Shown: positions 29,729 to 40,230, counted from the stretch's first letter. The stretch: DNA of 64,000 bases from Vibrio sp. Hep-1b-8 (GCF_006124995.1 NZ_QEWN01000109.1:50947-114946), one strand, 5' to 3'. A program made the numbers and translations. The notes: generated by a model not told the origin, from the letters alone.

Positions 29729-30802
29729 TTGTCCATGAAAGAAACTAAATCTAAACAGAACGACTACAAGAAGCCGATAGCGATATCGGCGGCTTTGCAC
29801 GCACTCTTAATCGTCGCCTTGATCTGGGGGACTGATTTTACCATGTCGAAACCTGAGCCAACGGGCAATATGGTACAGGCTGTGGTGATTGACCCAAGCC
29901 TTGTTAGGCAGCAAGCGCAGCAAATTCGTAGTCAGCGTGAAGAAGCGGCGAAAAAAGAGCAAGACCGTTTGGATAAGCTTCGTCGTGAAAGCGAGCAGTT
30001 AGAAAAGAACCGCAAAGCTGAAGAAGAGCGGATCCGTAAGCTAAAAGAGCAGCAAGCGAAAGAAGCGAAAGCCGCTCGTGAGGCTGAAAAACAACGTATT
30101 GCTAAAGAGAAAGAGCGCAAAGCGGAAGAGCAACGTGCGCGTGAAGAGAAGCAACGTGTCGCTAAGCTCGAAGAAGAGCGCAAAGCAAAAGAGCAAGCGA
30201 TCAAAAAAGCGGAACAAGAACGATTAGCCAAAGAAGCGGCGATTGCCAAAGCTGAGCAAGAGCGAATCGAACGTGAAAAAGCGGCCAAAGCGGCTGAAGA
30301 GAAAGCACGTCGTGAGCGTGAAGCTGCGGAAAAAGCGGAACAAGATCGCATCGCCAAAGAAAAAGCAGCGAAAGAAGCCGCCGAGAAAGCTCGTCAAGAG
30401 AAAGAACGCTTAGAGCGAATTGAACGTGAGCGTAAAGAGCAAGAAGCGGCACTGAACGATATCTTTGCTGGCCTAGAGACGGAGGCTGAAGCCAATACTT
30501 CAGCTCGGTCAAGCCACGTTGCAAACGAAGCGCAGCGCTATGGGGCGATCTATAGCCAACTTATTCAGCAAAATCTCCTACTGGAGGACAGCTTTAGGGG
30601 AAAGTCTTGTCGAGTTAACTTGCGTCTGATCCCTACTGGAGCAGACGCAATATTAGGTAATTTGTCGGTTTTAGGCGGAGACAGCCGTTTATGCGCAGCT
30701 ACGAAGCGCGCGGTGGCACAGGTGAACAGTTTCCCGTTGCCTAAAGACCCTGACATTATCGAAAAAGTTAAGAATATCAATTTAACCGTAGTACCTGAGT
30801 AA
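29729..30802 (+). CDS. tolA: Cell-envelope integrity protein TolA
   Basis: Links the TolQR motor to Pal and TolB across the periplasm. 357 residues: one membrane helix near 17-35, a long Ala/Lys/Glu/Arg-rich helical domain (about 65-245), and the globular domain III ([18 protein letters not shown] to the end). I kept the TTG start because AAGGAA lies 9 nt upstream. An ATG two codons later (29735) is the alternative. The biased helical domain creates long false frames on the other strand. Confidence 0.94.
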   Translation: MSMKETKSKQNDYKKPIAISAALHALLIVALIWGTDFTMSKPEPTGNMVQAVVIDPSLVRQQAQQIRSQREEAAKKEQDRLDKLRRESEQLEKNRKAEEERIRKLKEQQAKEAKAAREAEKQRIAKEKERKAEEQRAREEKQRVAKLEEERKAKEQAIKKAEQERLAKEAAIAKAEQERIEREKAAKAAEEKARREREAAEKAEQDRIAKEKAAKEAAEKARQEKERLERIERERKEQEAALNDIFAGLETEAEANTSARSSHVANEAQRYGAIYSQLIQQNLLLEDSFRGKSCRVNLRLIPTGADAILGNLSVLGGDSRLCAATKRAVAQVNSFPLPKDPDIIEKVKNINLTVVPE

Positions 30803-30815
30803 TAAGGAAAAGCTT

Positions 30816-32168
30816 GTGTTAAAGCGACTAGTATTAGGATGTATGCTCACCGTCATGAGTGTGTTTCAAGTAGCCAATGCGGCACTGGAACTTGTGATTA
30901 CAGATGGTATCGATTCGGCTCGTCCAATCGCTATTGTGCCGTTTAAATGGGAAGGCAGCACTAAGTTGCCTGAAGATGTCTCTGCGGTGATCGCATCGGA
31001 TCTTCAACGCAGTGGTAAATTTAGCCCAGTGGCGACCAGCAAAATGCCACAAACACCCTACAGCGATGCCGAAGTAGACTTTAATGCTTGGACTGGTTTA
31101 GGCGTGGATGCTTTAGTTACCGGCTCAATCTCGCAAGATGCCAAAGGCGACTATGTGATTAACTACCAACTTGTTGATGTGGTTCGTGGTCAACTGACTC
31201 AAGGTCAAAGCAAGGCGCTTAGCGATGATGGTCAGTTGGTGCTATCGAAAGATCATGTACTATTTAACAAGCGAGCGACGGTACCGGGTAAACGCATGAG
31301 AGAGTATGCTCACCGTATCTCTGATCTGGTTTATGAGGCACTTACTGGTGAGAAGGGCGCGTTCCTGACTCGTATCGCCTATGTGGTGGTGAATGATAAA
31401 GATCAGTTCCCGTACCAGTTACGTGTTTCTGACTATGACGGTTACAACGAGCGCCTTGTGCTTCGTTCTAAACAACCTTTGATGTCACCAGCATGGTCAC
31501 CAGATGGTAAAAAACTGGCTTATGTTAGCTTCCAAAATGGCCAAGCTGAAATCTTCATCATGAACATCTACACAGGTGAGCGTGAGAAAGTTACGTCATA
31601 CCCGCGTCACAATGGTGCGCCAAGATTCTCTCCGGACGGTTCTCAGCTCGCACTCGTGTTGTCGAAAACAGGCAGCTTGCAGGTTTACACGCTAGACCTG
31701 AATACTCGTAAATTGACTCAAATTACCAGCGGTCGAGCGAACAATACTGAACCGTTTTGGCATCCAGATGGTAAATCTCTCATCTTTACTTCGGATCGGG
31801 GTGGAAAACCTCAGATTTATCAAGTAGATTTGGCAAGCGGATCAACCAAACGTATTACATGGCAAGGGAGCCAGAATCTAGGTGGTCAAATTACCCCTGA
31901 TGGTCGCTTCCTGGTAATGGTCAATCGTAGCAACACAGGTTTCAACCTAGCTAAGCTAGATCTTGAAACGGGCGCTATACAGACGTTGACTAAAACGTTG
32001 CTAGATGAGTCTCCAAGCATCGCGCCAAATGGCGGTATGGTGATTTACAGCTCTATCTACAACAAAACCAATGTTCTTTCTATGGTGTCTATTGATGGAC
32101 GCTTTAAAGCAAGGTTACCGGCAACAAATGGTCGAGTTCGTGCTCCAGCATGGTCACCGTTTTTGTAG
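30816..32168 (+). CDS. tolB: Tol-Pal periplasmic beta-propeller protein TolB
   Basis: Periplasmic partner of Pal and TolA. 450 residues with a signal peptide (to about ANA, residue 22), an N-terminal alpha/beta domain and a six-blade propeller with repeats such as [26 protein letters not shown] and [17 protein letters not shown] start, AAGGAAA upstream. Confidence 0.96.
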   Translation: MLKRLVLGCMLTVMSVFQVANAALELVITDGIDSARPIAIVPFKWEGSTKLPEDVSAVIASDLQRSGKFSPVATSKMPQTPYSDAEVDFNAWTGLGVDALVTGSISQDAKGDYVINYQLVDVVRGQLTQGQSKALSDDGQLVLSKDHVLFNKRATVPGKRMREYAHRISDLVYEALTGEKGAFLTRIAYVVVNDKDQFPYQLRVSDYDGYNERLVLRSKQPLMSPAWSPDGKKLAYVSFQNGQAEIFIMNIYTGEREKVTSYPRHNGAPRFSPDGSQLALVLSKTGSLQVYTLDLNTRKLTQITSGRANNTEPFWHPDGKSLIFTSDRGGKPQIYQVDLASGSTKRITWQGSQNLGGQITPDGRFLVMVNRSNTGFNLAKLDLETGAIQTLTKTLLDESPSIAPNGGMVIYSSIYNKTNVLSMVSIDGRFKARLPATNGRVRAPAWSPFL

Positions 32169-32202
32169 CAAGTAAGTATCAATAATAAAGGAAACTATAA
32201 CA

Positions 32203-32730
32203 ATGCAACTAAACAAAGTTCTTAAAGGGCTTCTAATTGCGCTACCAGTTCTAGCGGTTACAGCATGTAGCTCAAGTGACGATGCGGCAAATGCTTCTGG
32301 TTCTACTGAGACAAACCAAACTCAAACTGTAGACAACACAGTTGTTTCACCAATCGACCAAAACGGCCTATTGTCTGAGCAAGAGCTAAAAGAGCAAGCA
32401 CTACGCGAAACTCAAACTATCTACTTTGCTTTCGACAACGCAACTATCGCTAGTGATTACGAAGAAATGCTAGCAGCACACGCAGCATACCTAAGCAAAA
32501 ACCCAGCTCTAAAAGTCACTATCGAAGGTCACGCGGATGAGCGTGGTACTCCTGAGTACAACATCGCACTAGGTGAGCGTCGTGCTAACGCAGTTGCTAA
32601 ATACCTAGAAGCTCTTGGTGTTCAAGCTGACCAAATCTCTATCGTAAGCTACGGTGAAGAGAAACCACTTCTTCTAGGTCAATCAGAAGATGTATACGCT
32701 AAGAACCGCCGTGCAGTTCTAGTGTACTAA
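32203..32730 (+). CDS. pal: Peptidoglycan-associated lipoprotein Pal
   Basis: Outer-membrane lipoprotein anchoring the envelope to peptidoglycan. 175 residues; lipobox LAVTAC with lipidated C22, a Ser/Thr/Asn linker, then an OmpA-like domain with the binding motif [19 protein letters not shown]. Strong-expression codon use. Confidence 0.97.
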   Translation: MQLNKVLKGLLIALPVLAVTACSSSDDAANASGSTETNQTQTVDNTVVSPIDQNGLLSEQELKEQALRETQTIYFAFDNATIASDYEEMLAAHAAYLSKNPALKVTIEGHADERGTPEYNIALGERRANAVAKYLEALGVQADQISIVSYGEEKPLLLGQSEDVYAKNRRAVLVY

Positions 32731-32744
32731 TTGAGGAAAACCTC

Positions 32745-33518
32745 ATGTTCAGTAACCTTAAGCGCATTGTTACGCTAACGTTACTGGCAAGTGCAGCGAG
32801 TACTGTTCTCGCTGCACCAGCTCCAGTATCCGACCTAAGCGGTAGCAATTCCGCCACTTCTTCGTCTTCAGTTCGTAGTAACGAAACTGATGTTCAGCGC
32901 TTAGAGCGCCTATTGGAAAACCGCAATCGTGTTCAGTTGCAAATGCAGCAGCAATTAGACGATATGGCTAATGAAATTAGCGATTTGCGTGGCCAGCTTG
33001 AAAAAAGTACCTATGACATGCAGCAGATGTTGCAGCGTCAGCGAGAGTTATTTATTGAACTCGATAAAGTACGAGCTCAAGCGGCAGCCCCAGTAGCTAA
33101 GTCTGATCAGACAGATTCAGCGGCTAACACTGGTGGTACATTTAGCTCTGATGCCGATGAGCAAACAGCGTATCAAAACGCAGTAGACTTGATTCTTAAG
33201 AAACGAGACTATACGGGTGCGATTGCTGCTTTTCAGCAGTTCCAGAAAGACTATCCAGATTCGAGTTTCACGCCAAACTCTCACTATTGGCTTGGCCAAC
33301 TTTACTTTGCTAAGAAGCAAGATAAAGACGCAGTGAAGAGCTTTGCTGCCGTGGTGACTTACAAAGATTCAAACAAGCGTGCGGATGCACTGGTTAAACT
33401 TGGTGAAATCGCCGAGCGGAACAACAATGCTGCGCAAGCGAAAAAGTACTTCCAACAAGTGGTTGACGAGTACCCGAACAGTGCTTCGGCTAAGCTAGCG
33501 AACACCCGCTTGAATTAA
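32745..33518 (+). CDS. cpoB: Cell-division coordinator CpoB (YbgF)
   Basis: Periplasmic TPR protein that coordinates Tol-Pal with PBP1B at the septum. 257 residues: signal peptide to about residue 23, a trimerising coiled coil (about 45-110, Gln-rich), a Ser/Ala linker and C-terminal TPR repeats (AYQNAVDLILKKRDYTGAI to the end). Last gene of the cluster, with a terminator after it. Confidence 0.94.
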   Translation: MFSNLKRIVTLTLLASAASTVLAAPAPVSDLSGSNSATSSSSVRSNETDVQRLERLLENRNRVQLQMQQQLDDMANEISDLRGQLEKSTYDMQQMLQRQRELFIELDKVRAQAAAPVAKSDQTDSAANTGGTFSSDADEQTAYQNAVDLILKKRDYTGAIAAFQQFQKDYPDSSFTPNSHYWLGQLYFAKKQDKDAVKSFAAVVTYKDSNKRADALVKLGEIAERNNNAAQAKKYFQQVVDEYPNSASAKLANTRLN

Positions 33519-33532
33519 TAAAAATTGCCATG

Positions 33533-33561
33533 AAAAGGAGCGCTCGTCGCTCCTTTTTTCT
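33533..33561 (+). terminator. Rho-independent terminator of the tol-pal cluster
   Basis: Perfect 10-bp stem AAAAGGAGCG / CGCTCCTTTT with a 5-nt loop and T run, 14 bp after cpoB. Confidence 0.93.
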
Positions 33562-33654
33562 TTCCTGCCTATCTTATTACTAGGGAAACTGGAATAGACT
33601 CGCTTGTTGAGGTTACAATACGCGGATTACCGGAAGTTGCGTAGAGCAAGAGCA

Positions 33655-34716
33655 ATGAGCCACATATTAGATACGATTGAAACAGTTTACCCTTTCCCTC
33701 CAAAGCCAGTACCGCTGACATCTGAACAAAAACAAGCGCATGTTGAAAACATCAAAGCGCTGCTTAAAGAAAAAGATGCGGTCCTAATTGCCCACTATTA
33801 CACTGACCCTGAAATTCAGGCGTTAGCAGAAGAGACGGGTGGTTTTGTTGGCGACTCCCTCGAAATGGCTAAGTTTGGCAACCGCCACCCAGCGAGCACC
33901 CTAATCATCGCTGGTGTTCGCTTTATGGGTGAATCTGCCAAGATTCTTACGCCTGAAAAACGTATTTTGATGCCGACCTTAGAAGCCGAGTGTTCACTTG
34001 ACCTTGGTTGTCCAGCGGATAAGTTTACTGAATTCTGTGATGCACACCCTGACCATACCGTTGTGGTTTACGCCAACACTTCGGCGGCGGTTAAAGCACG
34101 TGCTGATTGGGTTGTGACATCAAGTATCGCACTAGAGATTGTTGAGCACTTAGATTCTGAAGACAAGCCAATCATCTGGGGTCCAGACCGCCATTTAGGT
34201 TCTTACATCGCGAATAAAACTGGCGCAGACATGTTGCTTTGGCAAGGTGAGTGTGTGGTTCACGACGAGTTTTCCGCCGACGCTTTACGCAAGATGAAAG
34301 GTCTTTACCCAGAAGCCGCGATTTTGGTTCACCCTGAGTCTCCGGCAAGCGTTGTTGAATTCGCAGACGCAGTGGGTTCAACCAGTCAGCTAATCAAAGC
34401 GGCAAAAGAGTTGCCACAGCAGAAGATGATCGTTGCAACGGACAAAGGTATCTTCTTCAAGATGCAACAGTTGGTTCCTGAGAAAGAACTGATTGAAGCG
34501 CCAACAGCAGGGGCGGGCGCGACATGCCGCAGCTGTGCACATTGTCCTTGGATGGCGATGAATGGCCTGAAAGCGATCGAATCGGCGCTACGTGATGGCG
34601 GAAAAGAGCATGAAATCTTTGTTGATGAAGAAGTTCGTGTTAAGTCACTGATCCCATTGAACCGTATGCTCGACTTCGCTGAGCAACTGAATATGCAAGT
34701 GAAAGGCAACGCGTAA
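33655..34716 (+). CDS. nadA: Quinolinate synthase NadA
   Basis: Makes quinolinate from iminoaspartate and dihydroxyacetone phosphate in NAD biosynthesis, with a [4Fe-4S] cluster. With the ATG at 33655 (353 aa), the cluster cysteines fall at C113, C200 and C297, the same numbers as in E. coli NadA, which supports this start over a longer frame beginning at 33604. CRSCAHCPW at 291-299 is diagnostic. Single gene with its own terminator. Confidence 0.96.
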   Translation: MSHILDTIETVYPFPPKPVPLTSEQKQAHVENIKALLKEKDAVLIAHYYTDPEIQALAEETGGFVGDSLEMAKFGNRHPASTLIIAGVRFMGESAKILTPEKRILMPTLEAECSLDLGCPADKFTEFCDAHPDHTVVVYANTSAAVKARADWVVTSSIALEIVEHLDSEDKPIIWGPDRHLGSYIANKTGADMLLWQGECVVHDEFSADALRKMKGLYPEAAILVHPESPASVVEFADAVGSTSQLIKAAKELPQQKMIVATDKGIFFKMQQLVPEKELIEAPTAGAGATCRSCAHCPWMAMNGLKAIESALRDGGKEHEIFVDEEVRVKSLIPLNRMLDFAEQLNMQVKGNA

Positions 34717-34741
34717 ACGTAGAGTGTTGTCACAGATATAG

Positions 34742-34768
34742 AAACCAGCTTTCGTGGCTGGTTTTTTT
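34742..34768 (+). terminator. Rho-independent terminator of nadA
   Basis: 8-bp stem AAACCAGC / GCTGGTTT, 7-nt loop, then T residues; 25 bp after the nadA stop. Confidence 0.9.
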
Positions 34769-34821
34769 ATACTTGTGCTTGGGTTTAAATAACCATTCGT
34801 GAGTTAGAGGTAAGGAGCACC

Positions 34822-35856
34822 ATGTCTCTTTGGTTAACGTTTAAAAAATGGTTGAATTCCAACCTGTTTAATCTGAGCAATCGCAACCTTGCGCTCTTGG
34901 TTGTTGCCTATATTGTTGTTTCTTGGGCGCTACTTAGCCTGAGTGGTGAGCATGCACTCACTTCAGAACCTTCGACCTTTATCTATTTTTTGATGGTGAC
35001 GGCATCGACGGTGGGTTATGGCGACCATTCACCACAAACCTCGCTCGGTAAGTGGATTGTCGTATTGCTTGTTATTCCGGGTGGATTAACCCTGTTTGCG
35101 GCTTTAATTGGACGCTTAGCAGGCGGCGCCGTGGATTACTGGCGTGCAGGTGTATTAGGAAAACGGAGAGTTGGTGTGGAAAATCATATATTGCTTTTAG
35201 GATGGAATGGACAACGCACTATTCACCTGATTCGAATGCTGCAACATGAAGAAGAGGGAAAGCGCCCGATTGTGTTGTGTAGTCGTTCGGATATTGAAAA
35301 CCCACTTCCTGGTGAAATTGGATTCGTCAAAGTGACCAGTTACACCGACACACAAGAGATGGAAAAGGCCGCAATTGATAAGGCTGGCTGTATTGTGGTT
35401 GATAATTTGGAAGACGATATTACTCTTTCGGCCGCTCTCTACAGCGCCAATGTCAATCCTAGTGCGCATCTACTCGCCTATTTTAAAGATGAGGCGTTGA
35501 GCCGACTGCTAAACCAGCACTGCCCGAATGCTGAGTGTATTCCAGCTGTAGGGGCAGAGATGCTTGCAAAGGCAGCGGTTGACCCAGGTTCGAGTGCGCT
35601 TCATCAAGAGCTGTTAGCGTCGACTCGAGGTATGACGCAATACTCCACCATCTATCCGCAATCTATGTCACCGATTAAGGTCGAACTGGCCTTCGACTAT
35701 ATGAAGCGCCACTTTCACTCAACCTTGATTGCTTTAGATGTAGGAAAAGGAATAGAACTCAATCCGGATCTGGAGCGTGAGATTGTCGCCGGAGCCAAGA
35801 TTTTTTATATCGCTGACGAGCGAATAGAGAATTTTGAGTGGGAAAAACTCAGCTAG
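34822..35856 (+). CDS. Two-helix potassium channel with TrkA-N regulatory domain
   Basis: A 344-residue channel. Two membrane helices (about 22-42 and 76-97) flank a pore loop with the selectivity filter TVGYGD at 63-68. A cytosolic RCK/TrkA-N Rossmann domain follows (HILLLGWNGQRTIHLI) and runs to the end. It should pass K+ under ligand control, but the ligand and exact family are not clear. GTAAGGAG ribosome site. Convergent with the UPF0149 gene. Confidence 0.85.
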   Translation: MSLWLTFKKWLNSNLFNLSNRNLALLVVAYIVVSWALLSLSGEHALTSEPSTFIYFLMVTASTVGYGDHSPQTSLGKWIVVLLVIPGGLTLFAALIGRLAGGAVDYWRAGVLGKRRVGVENHILLLGWNGQRTIHLIRMLQHEEEGKRPIVLCSRSDIENPLPGEIGFVKVTSYTDTQEMEKAAIDKAGCIVVDNLEDDITLSAALYSANVNPSAHLLAYFKDEALSRLLNQHCPNAECIPAVGAEMLAKAAVDPGSSALHQELLASTRGMTQYSTIYPQSMSPIKVELAFDYMKRHFHSTLIALDVGKGIELNPDLEREIVAGAKIFYIADERIENFEWEKLS

Positions 35857-35860
35857 TATC

Positions 35861-35894
35861 AATGGCCGTTCGGCTTTGCGAGCGGCCATTTTCA
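35861..35894. terminator. Terminator hairpin between convergent genes
   Basis: AATGGCCG...CGGCCATT, extended by a GU pair and three more pairs to about 12 bp, with T/A-rich flanks on both sides. Likely serves both the channel gene and the UPF0149 gene. Confidence 0.75.
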
Positions 35895-35900
35895 ATAGTG

Positions 35901-36479
35901 TTACTCTTGTTCAGCCAGCATTGAGCCGCGCATAGCCAGTCCGCACAGCATGGTTGGAATTGCGTTGAAGATCTCTTCAAACTGTTCTAGACCTTCAATC
36001 CCTTGCTCAGACAATGTAGCGATTGAGGTCTCTGGATCGTAAAGCATACTTAGCGATAACAGCACGCCGCCAAGTAAGGCGTTGTCTTCGCTGTCTTCTG
36101 GCATAATGGTTTCCCAATCATCACGAGAAAGCTGCCAGCCTTGCAATACGCCTTCACAGAAGTCGCGAGTGGCTTCAGAAACGATATCTTCTTCATCTAG
36201 TGCGCAGCCTTCTGGCCACTGCCACTGGTTCGATAGTAGAGCAGGGCGGTATGCATTCCATAACGCTATAATCTGCTCAACATAGCTCTCGAGCTGCTCG
36301 CCATCACTAAAAGGCGCGACTTCTTCACCACCCCATAGGAAAGGTAGCCATTCATGGGGAGTAAGGATATGAGGCGCGGCTGCCATAGCAGTAATAAAAC
36401 CATGGGTCTTCGCTTCGTTGATGAGCTTACCTTCAAGCTCTGGTAATGCGAGCAGTTGTTGTAGAGTCAATTTAGACAC
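35901..36479 (-). CDS. UPF0149 (YgfB/YecA) family protein
   Basis: A 192-residue acidic, mostly helical protein of UPF0149 (HGFITAMAAAPHILTPHEWLP, then ATRDFCEGVLQGW). It lacks the Cys-rich SEC-C zinc motif that ends the longer YecA proteins, so it is closer to YgfB. Function unclear in general; YgfB is a regulator in Pseudomonas. Single gene. Confidence 0.82.
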   Translation of the reverse strand: MSKLTLQQLLALPELEGKLINEAKTHGFITAMAAAPHILTPHEWLPFLWGGEEVAPFSDGEQLESYVEQIIALWNAYRPALLSNQWQWPEGCALDEEDIVSEATRDFCEGVLQGWQLSRDDWETIMPEDSEDNALLGGVLLSLSMLYDPETSIATLSEQGIEGLEQFEEIFNAIPTMLCGLAMRGSMLAEQE

Positions 36480-36597
36480 CCTATTAAAATCAGGACATGT
36501 GATATGGCAATGGTAACAGCCCAGACTTGGGAGAAAAAGGTTGCTGTCACGATATATTCGCTATAATTTTTTATAAACAGTCAAAATTCAAAGATTT

Positions 36598-39030
36598 ATG
36601 GATATACGTTCATCACTGAAACGGAAGAGCATCGTCGCCCTAGCAGTTTACCTCGCTATGGTAATCACCTTAATTGGTACCATCAGCTATTTGGTGGTAG
36701 AGCCTCCTACGCGTGAACAACTAGAAATGAATCTCGATTTGCGAACTCAGCTCATCTCGTCGCAGATTGGGGAGCCAATTAACAGCTCTCTGGGGATCTT
36801 GCAGGGAATTGTGAGTTTGGGCAGCAACCCTGATGCTCAAGAACATCAGGCCGCGATGCTATATAACCTCTTCTCTCTGATTGATGGCGTTACCGTTAGC
36901 GGCGGTTTGTGGCCAGTGCCGCCCTCCATTGATCAGGATACGGGGCTTAAAAGCCTTTTCTTTAACCGAGCTAATGATGGGCAGGTGGATCGGATTTTGT
37001 CGTGGGATAACCCTGAATCCGGTGGATACGATCAGGAATCGTGGTACGTCTCTGTCGTCGAAAAACCGATTGGTACCGTTTCTTGGTCCCCGGTTTATAT
37101 TGACCCTTTTACCCATGTTCAGATGATTACCGCTTCTTCGCCTTACTACGTCAATGGTGTCTTTACTGGCGTGGCGACGGTAGATATCTCACTAGAAACA
37201 CTCGTTGAATTTGTTCGCTTACATGCTGAGGAGTATGACTTAGGGGTTATCCTGAGGGACGGCTACGGTGACGTGATCATGGAATATAACTTTCAGTTGG
37301 CAGATGGTATCTATATTAGCCAGCATCAGTTCGGGGATTTCAACTGGAGCGTCGATGTGGTCAACGCCAAACGCTTAGTGGACGAACAGGTTTATGATGT
37401 AGTGTCTAAGGTTGAAGCCGCGATCGTACCGATCATGCTTGTTTGTGTCATGCTAGGTTACTTCCTTATCAACCGTTTTCTCATTACGCCAATCAGTGTC
37501 ATCGCCCGCAGTGTTGATATGTCTAAAGAGGGCGGTAGCATCGACATCCGCTACAACAGCAATGATGAGATTAAGTATTTGATCGATTCGTTCAACCAAA
37601 AAACGATCTACTTAGAAGCAGAAAAAATCAAGGCTCAAGCCTCTACAAAAGCGAAAAGTGCTTTCCTTGCGACTCTGTCTCATGAGATTCGTACCCCAAT
37701 GAATGGGGTGCTGGGCACCGCGCAGATCTTACAGAAGACGGAACTCAACCAAGAGCAGCGCAAACACCTAAAAACACTCTATGAGTCAGGGGAGCACATG
37801 ATGACCTTGCTGAATGAGATCCTCGATTTTTCTAAAGTAGAGCAAGGGCACCTTGAGCTTGAGTACCATCCATTCCCGTTGGAATCGATCATCGGCAGCG
37901 TAAACAGCGTTTACTACACCTTGTGTGCAGAGAAGGGGCTGCAATTTAAAGTCTATTCTGAAGTTCCGACAACGCGTTGGTATAAAGGTGACAAAGCTCG
38001 TTTGCGGCAGATTTTATTCAACCTGCTCAACAATGCAGTTAAGTTTACCTCACGAGGCTACGTTGAAGTCTATTTCAAAGAAGAACAGCGCAACGCTCGA
38101 AATTACCTACTGATCCGAGTGAGAGATACCGGCATAGGCATTAAGAAAGATGCCCAGCAGAAAGTATTTAAGCCGTTTGAACAGGCAGAATCTTCCACCA
38201 CTAGGCGCTTTGGTGGTACAGGGCTTGGTCTAGCGATCGTAAAACAGCTATGTGAACTTATGGAGGGGGAAGTACGGCTTACCAGTGAGTTAGGGATTGG
38301 TTCGAGCTTTGAAGTTTCACTCTGTATTGAGCAGTGCCAGCCAGTGTTCTCTGAGTTGATTGAGCATCGCAAGCTGGATTACAAAGGCTTAAAAGTGCTG
38401 ATTGTTGAAGATAATCGAACCAATGCAATTATCCTTAATACCTTTATGACCAACAAAGGGTTTACTTGTGAGTGTGTAGAGAACGGTGAACTGGCGGTAC
38501 ATGCTATTGCAACAGGAAGCTATGACTTGGTGCTTATGGATAACCATATGCCTGTCATGGATGGCGTAGAAGCAACTTCGGCAATCAGAAGCCTAGCGGG
38601 CTCTCAGAGTGAGATCTTAATCTTTGGATGTACGGCCGATGTGTTTAAAGACACGCGCGAACGAATGTTTGGCGCAGGGGTGAATTACATTGTTTCTAAA
38701 CCGATAGACGAAACTGAGTTGGATGATGCCCTACTAAGCCACTCAGATAAGTTATATCAGTTCAAGTCAGAGCTATTCCGCTGCTCAAAGGAAAATACTG
38801 CACTCAAGCTTGAAGAGCCTTTGATGATGTTTTTCATGGCGATTGAAAATCAAGAACTCGCAGAGGCGCAGGAACGTTTAGGCTCAATAAAACAGCAGCT
38901 TGAAGGCGTGGCTGTCCCTTTGCTTCAGGAAAATATCGATACCATTTCATCCTGCTTGGCCGCAGGAGAACTCCCCAACCAAGATGACTTAGATGTCCTT
39001 GCTGTACAAATGAAAGACTACTGTAACTAA
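36598..39030 (+). CDS. Hybrid sensor histidine kinase with periplasmic Cache-like domain
   Basis: An 810-residue inner-membrane sensor. Two membrane helices (about 12-33 and 275-297) enclose a periplasmic dCache-type domain (FFNRANDGQVDR...DPFTHVQMITASSPYY). A HAMP-like linker, HisKA with phosphorylated H362 in SHEIRTPMNGV, HATPase (FGGTGLGLAIV) and a receiver with D648 in LVLMDNHMPVMDG follow. The last 90 residues show no clear Hpt histidine, so phosphotransfer must use a separate protein. No response regulator is adjacent. Ligand unknown. Confidence 0.88.
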   Translation: MDIRSSLKRKSIVALAVYLAMVITLIGTISYLVVEPPTREQLEMNLDLRTQLISSQIGEPINSSLGILQGIVSLGSNPDAQEHQAAMLYNLFSLIDGVTVSGGLWPVPPSIDQDTGLKSLFFNRANDGQVDRILSWDNPESGGYDQESWYVSVVEKPIGTVSWSPVYIDPFTHVQMITASSPYYVNGVFTGVATVDISLETLVEFVRLHAEEYDLGVILRDGYGDVIMEYNFQLADGIYISQHQFGDFNWSVDVVNAKRLVDEQVYDVVSKVEAAIVPIMLVCVMLGYFLINRFLITPISVIARSVDMSKEGGSIDIRYNSNDEIKYLIDSFNQKTIYLEAEKIKAQASTKAKSAFLATLSHEIRTPMNGVLGTAQILQKTELNQEQRKHLKTLYESGEHMMTLLNEILDFSKVEQGHLELEYHPFPLESIIGSVNSVYYTLCAEKGLQFKVYSEVPTTRWYKGDKARLRQILFNLLNNAVKFTSRGYVEVYFKEEQRNARNYLLIRVRDTGIGIKKDAQQKVFKPFEQAESSTTRRFGGTGLGLAIVKQLCELMEGEVRLTSELGIGSSFEVSLCIEQCQPVFSELIEHRKLDYKGLKVLIVEDNRTNAIILNTFMTNKGFTCECVENGELAVHAIATGSYDLVLMDNHMPVMDGVEATSAIRSLAGSQSEILIFGCTADVFKDTRERMFGAGVNYIVSKPIDETELDDALLSHSDKLYQFKSELFRCSKENTALKLEEPLMMFFMAIENQELAEAQERLGSIKQQLEGVAVPLLQENIDTISSCLAAGELPNQDDLDVLAVQMKDYCN

Positions 39031-39258
39031 ATTACACCAAGTTGAGTGTTTTTTAATCTAAAGTTCAATAGGTAGCGAATTTATCTAACTTTATCACCAA
39101 AAGTGGTTGTTTATTTACCACTTGAGTTTAACTTCAGCATCCAATTCTGAATAATTAGTGCTCTAATGGCGACATAAACCAGTGTGCTTTCTGGTTGTGG
39201 TTGAAAGTTTTATTGTGTCGTTGTTTTTGTAGTAATTTATGTTGAGGTAAGGGTAAAA
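39031..39258. promoter_or_regulatory. alaE upstream region with shared 20-bp motif
   Basis: Non-coding 228 bp. At 39080-39099 lies TTTATC-TAAC-TTTATC-ACCA, which matches the porin upstream copy (18789-18808) at 19 of 20 bases and is 160 bp before the alaE start. Confidence 0.5.
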
Positions 39259-39708
39259 ATGAAAGCTCGTGGGCCTTTTTGCATCCGTAACGCGGCTGCA
39301 GATACGTTTGCAATGGTAGTGTTCTGTTTTGTATCTGGAATGATCATTGAGATCTTTATTTCAGGAATGACTTTTGAGCAATCGCTGGCATCAAGAACGC
39401 TTTCTATTCCTGTCAATATCGCCATTGCGTGGCCATATGGGCTTTTCCGCGACTTTATGCTTCGTCAGGGCCGACGCATTTCAGACTCTGGTGTGGCGAA
39501 AAACCTAGCTGACCTCATCGCTTATGTTCTGTTCCAGTCTCCGGTTTATGCTGCCATCCTGTTCACGGTAGGCGCTTCAACGGATCAAATTATTACGGCT
39601 GTAACGTCTAACGCTATTGTCTCTTGTGGCATGGGCGTACTATACGGTTACTTCCTTGATATGTGCCGCAAGTGGTTTCGAGTACCGGGCTACTATCAAC
39701 AAGCCTAG
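39259..39708 (+). CDS. alaE: L-alanine exporter AlaE
   Basis: A 149-residue inner-membrane protein with four membrane helices, exporting L-alanine and preventing toxic build-up. The stretches [19 protein letters not shown] and [20 protein letters not shown] are characteristic of AlaE (YgaW). GAGGTAAGGG ribosome site. Single gene upstream of tRNA-Ser. Confidence 0.93.
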   Translation: MKARGPFCIRNAAADTFAMVVFCFVSGMIIEIFISGMTFEQSLASRTLSIPVNIAIAWPYGLFRDFMLRQGRRISDSGVAKNLADLIAYVLFQSPVYAAILFTVGASTDQIITAVTSNAIVSCGMGVLYGYFLDMCRKWFRVPGYYQQA

Positions 39709-39871
39709 TTGGTAAGCCGCAACCGCTTCAGTTGGACTAATCATGAACGAATTAGCTAGTAAGTGAGCAAACAAGCCAACAACAGCGCTTTTTTTCGGGA
39801 TTGGGCTTGACCTAACTTAATAGAATCATTAAATTAGCGCCTCGTTGGTTAACGAAACCAACCTACAATAC

Positions 39872-39959
39872 GGTGAGTTGTCCGAGTGGCTGAAGGAGCA
39901 CGCCTGGAAAGTGTGTATACGGCAACGTATCGAGAGTTCGAATCTCTCACTCACCGCCA
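39872..39959 (+). tRNA. tRNA-Ser, anticodon GGA
   Basis: 88 nt with encoded CCA. The acceptor stem GGTGAGT pairs with ACTCACC and G is the discriminator. The anticodon loop CTGGAAA is closed by stem CACGC/GTGTG, giving GGA. A long variable arm (class II) and the T-loop TTCGAAT are present. A terminator follows 7 nt later. It marks the border between core genes and the accessory region. Confidence 0.97.
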
Positions 39960-39965
39960 CATTCT

Positions 39966-39992
39966 AAAAGGTCTGACTTATCAGGCCTTTTT
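39966..39992 (+). terminator. Terminator after tRNA-Ser
   Basis: AAAAGGTCTGA / TCAGGCCTTTTT stem with one GU pair, loop CTTA, T run. Confidence 0.85.
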
Positions 39993-40011
39993 TCATATCT
40001 GAATGTTCTAA

Positions 40012-40230
40012 AAGATAGCAAGAGCCTACACTGGAGCTCACACATGCTATAACACCATCGATTACCCTCACGCAAAGCATTGTATCTTTTTACCAGTAGA
40101 ACAGCAGCCTGTTCGACCAACTAAAGCCATTACCAAGCCAGAGCTTAAGTCGCTTTTACAGGCTCAGCGTCACCGTGAACCTTTTATGAGTAAGAACTCT
40201 TTCCTACCTAAAACTTTTCACACTGGTTGA
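40012..40230 (+). pseudogene. Unrecognised 72-codon open frame, probably a gene remnant
   Basis: From 40012 to a stop at 40228-40230 the frame is open and reads protein-like (HCIFLPVEQQPVRPTKAITK, then PELKSLLQAQRHREPFMSK). There is no start codon with a ribosome site; the only ATG is near the end. It is directly downstream of the tRNA-Ser terminator, where an integrase gene would be expected in an intact island. I do not recognise the family. It may be the 3' remnant of a mobile-element gene. Confidence 0.3.

Noticed and set aside
29287..29736. 149-codon minus-strand frame opposite tolR
   Set aside because: Lies entirely over a clear tolR gene, low-complexity composition, no ribosome site.
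29932..30524. Long open frames on the minus strand across tolA
   Set aside because: They are Ser/Arg/Ala/Leu-rich shadows of the Ala/Lys/Glu-rich tolA helical domain; no ribosome site and no family likeness.
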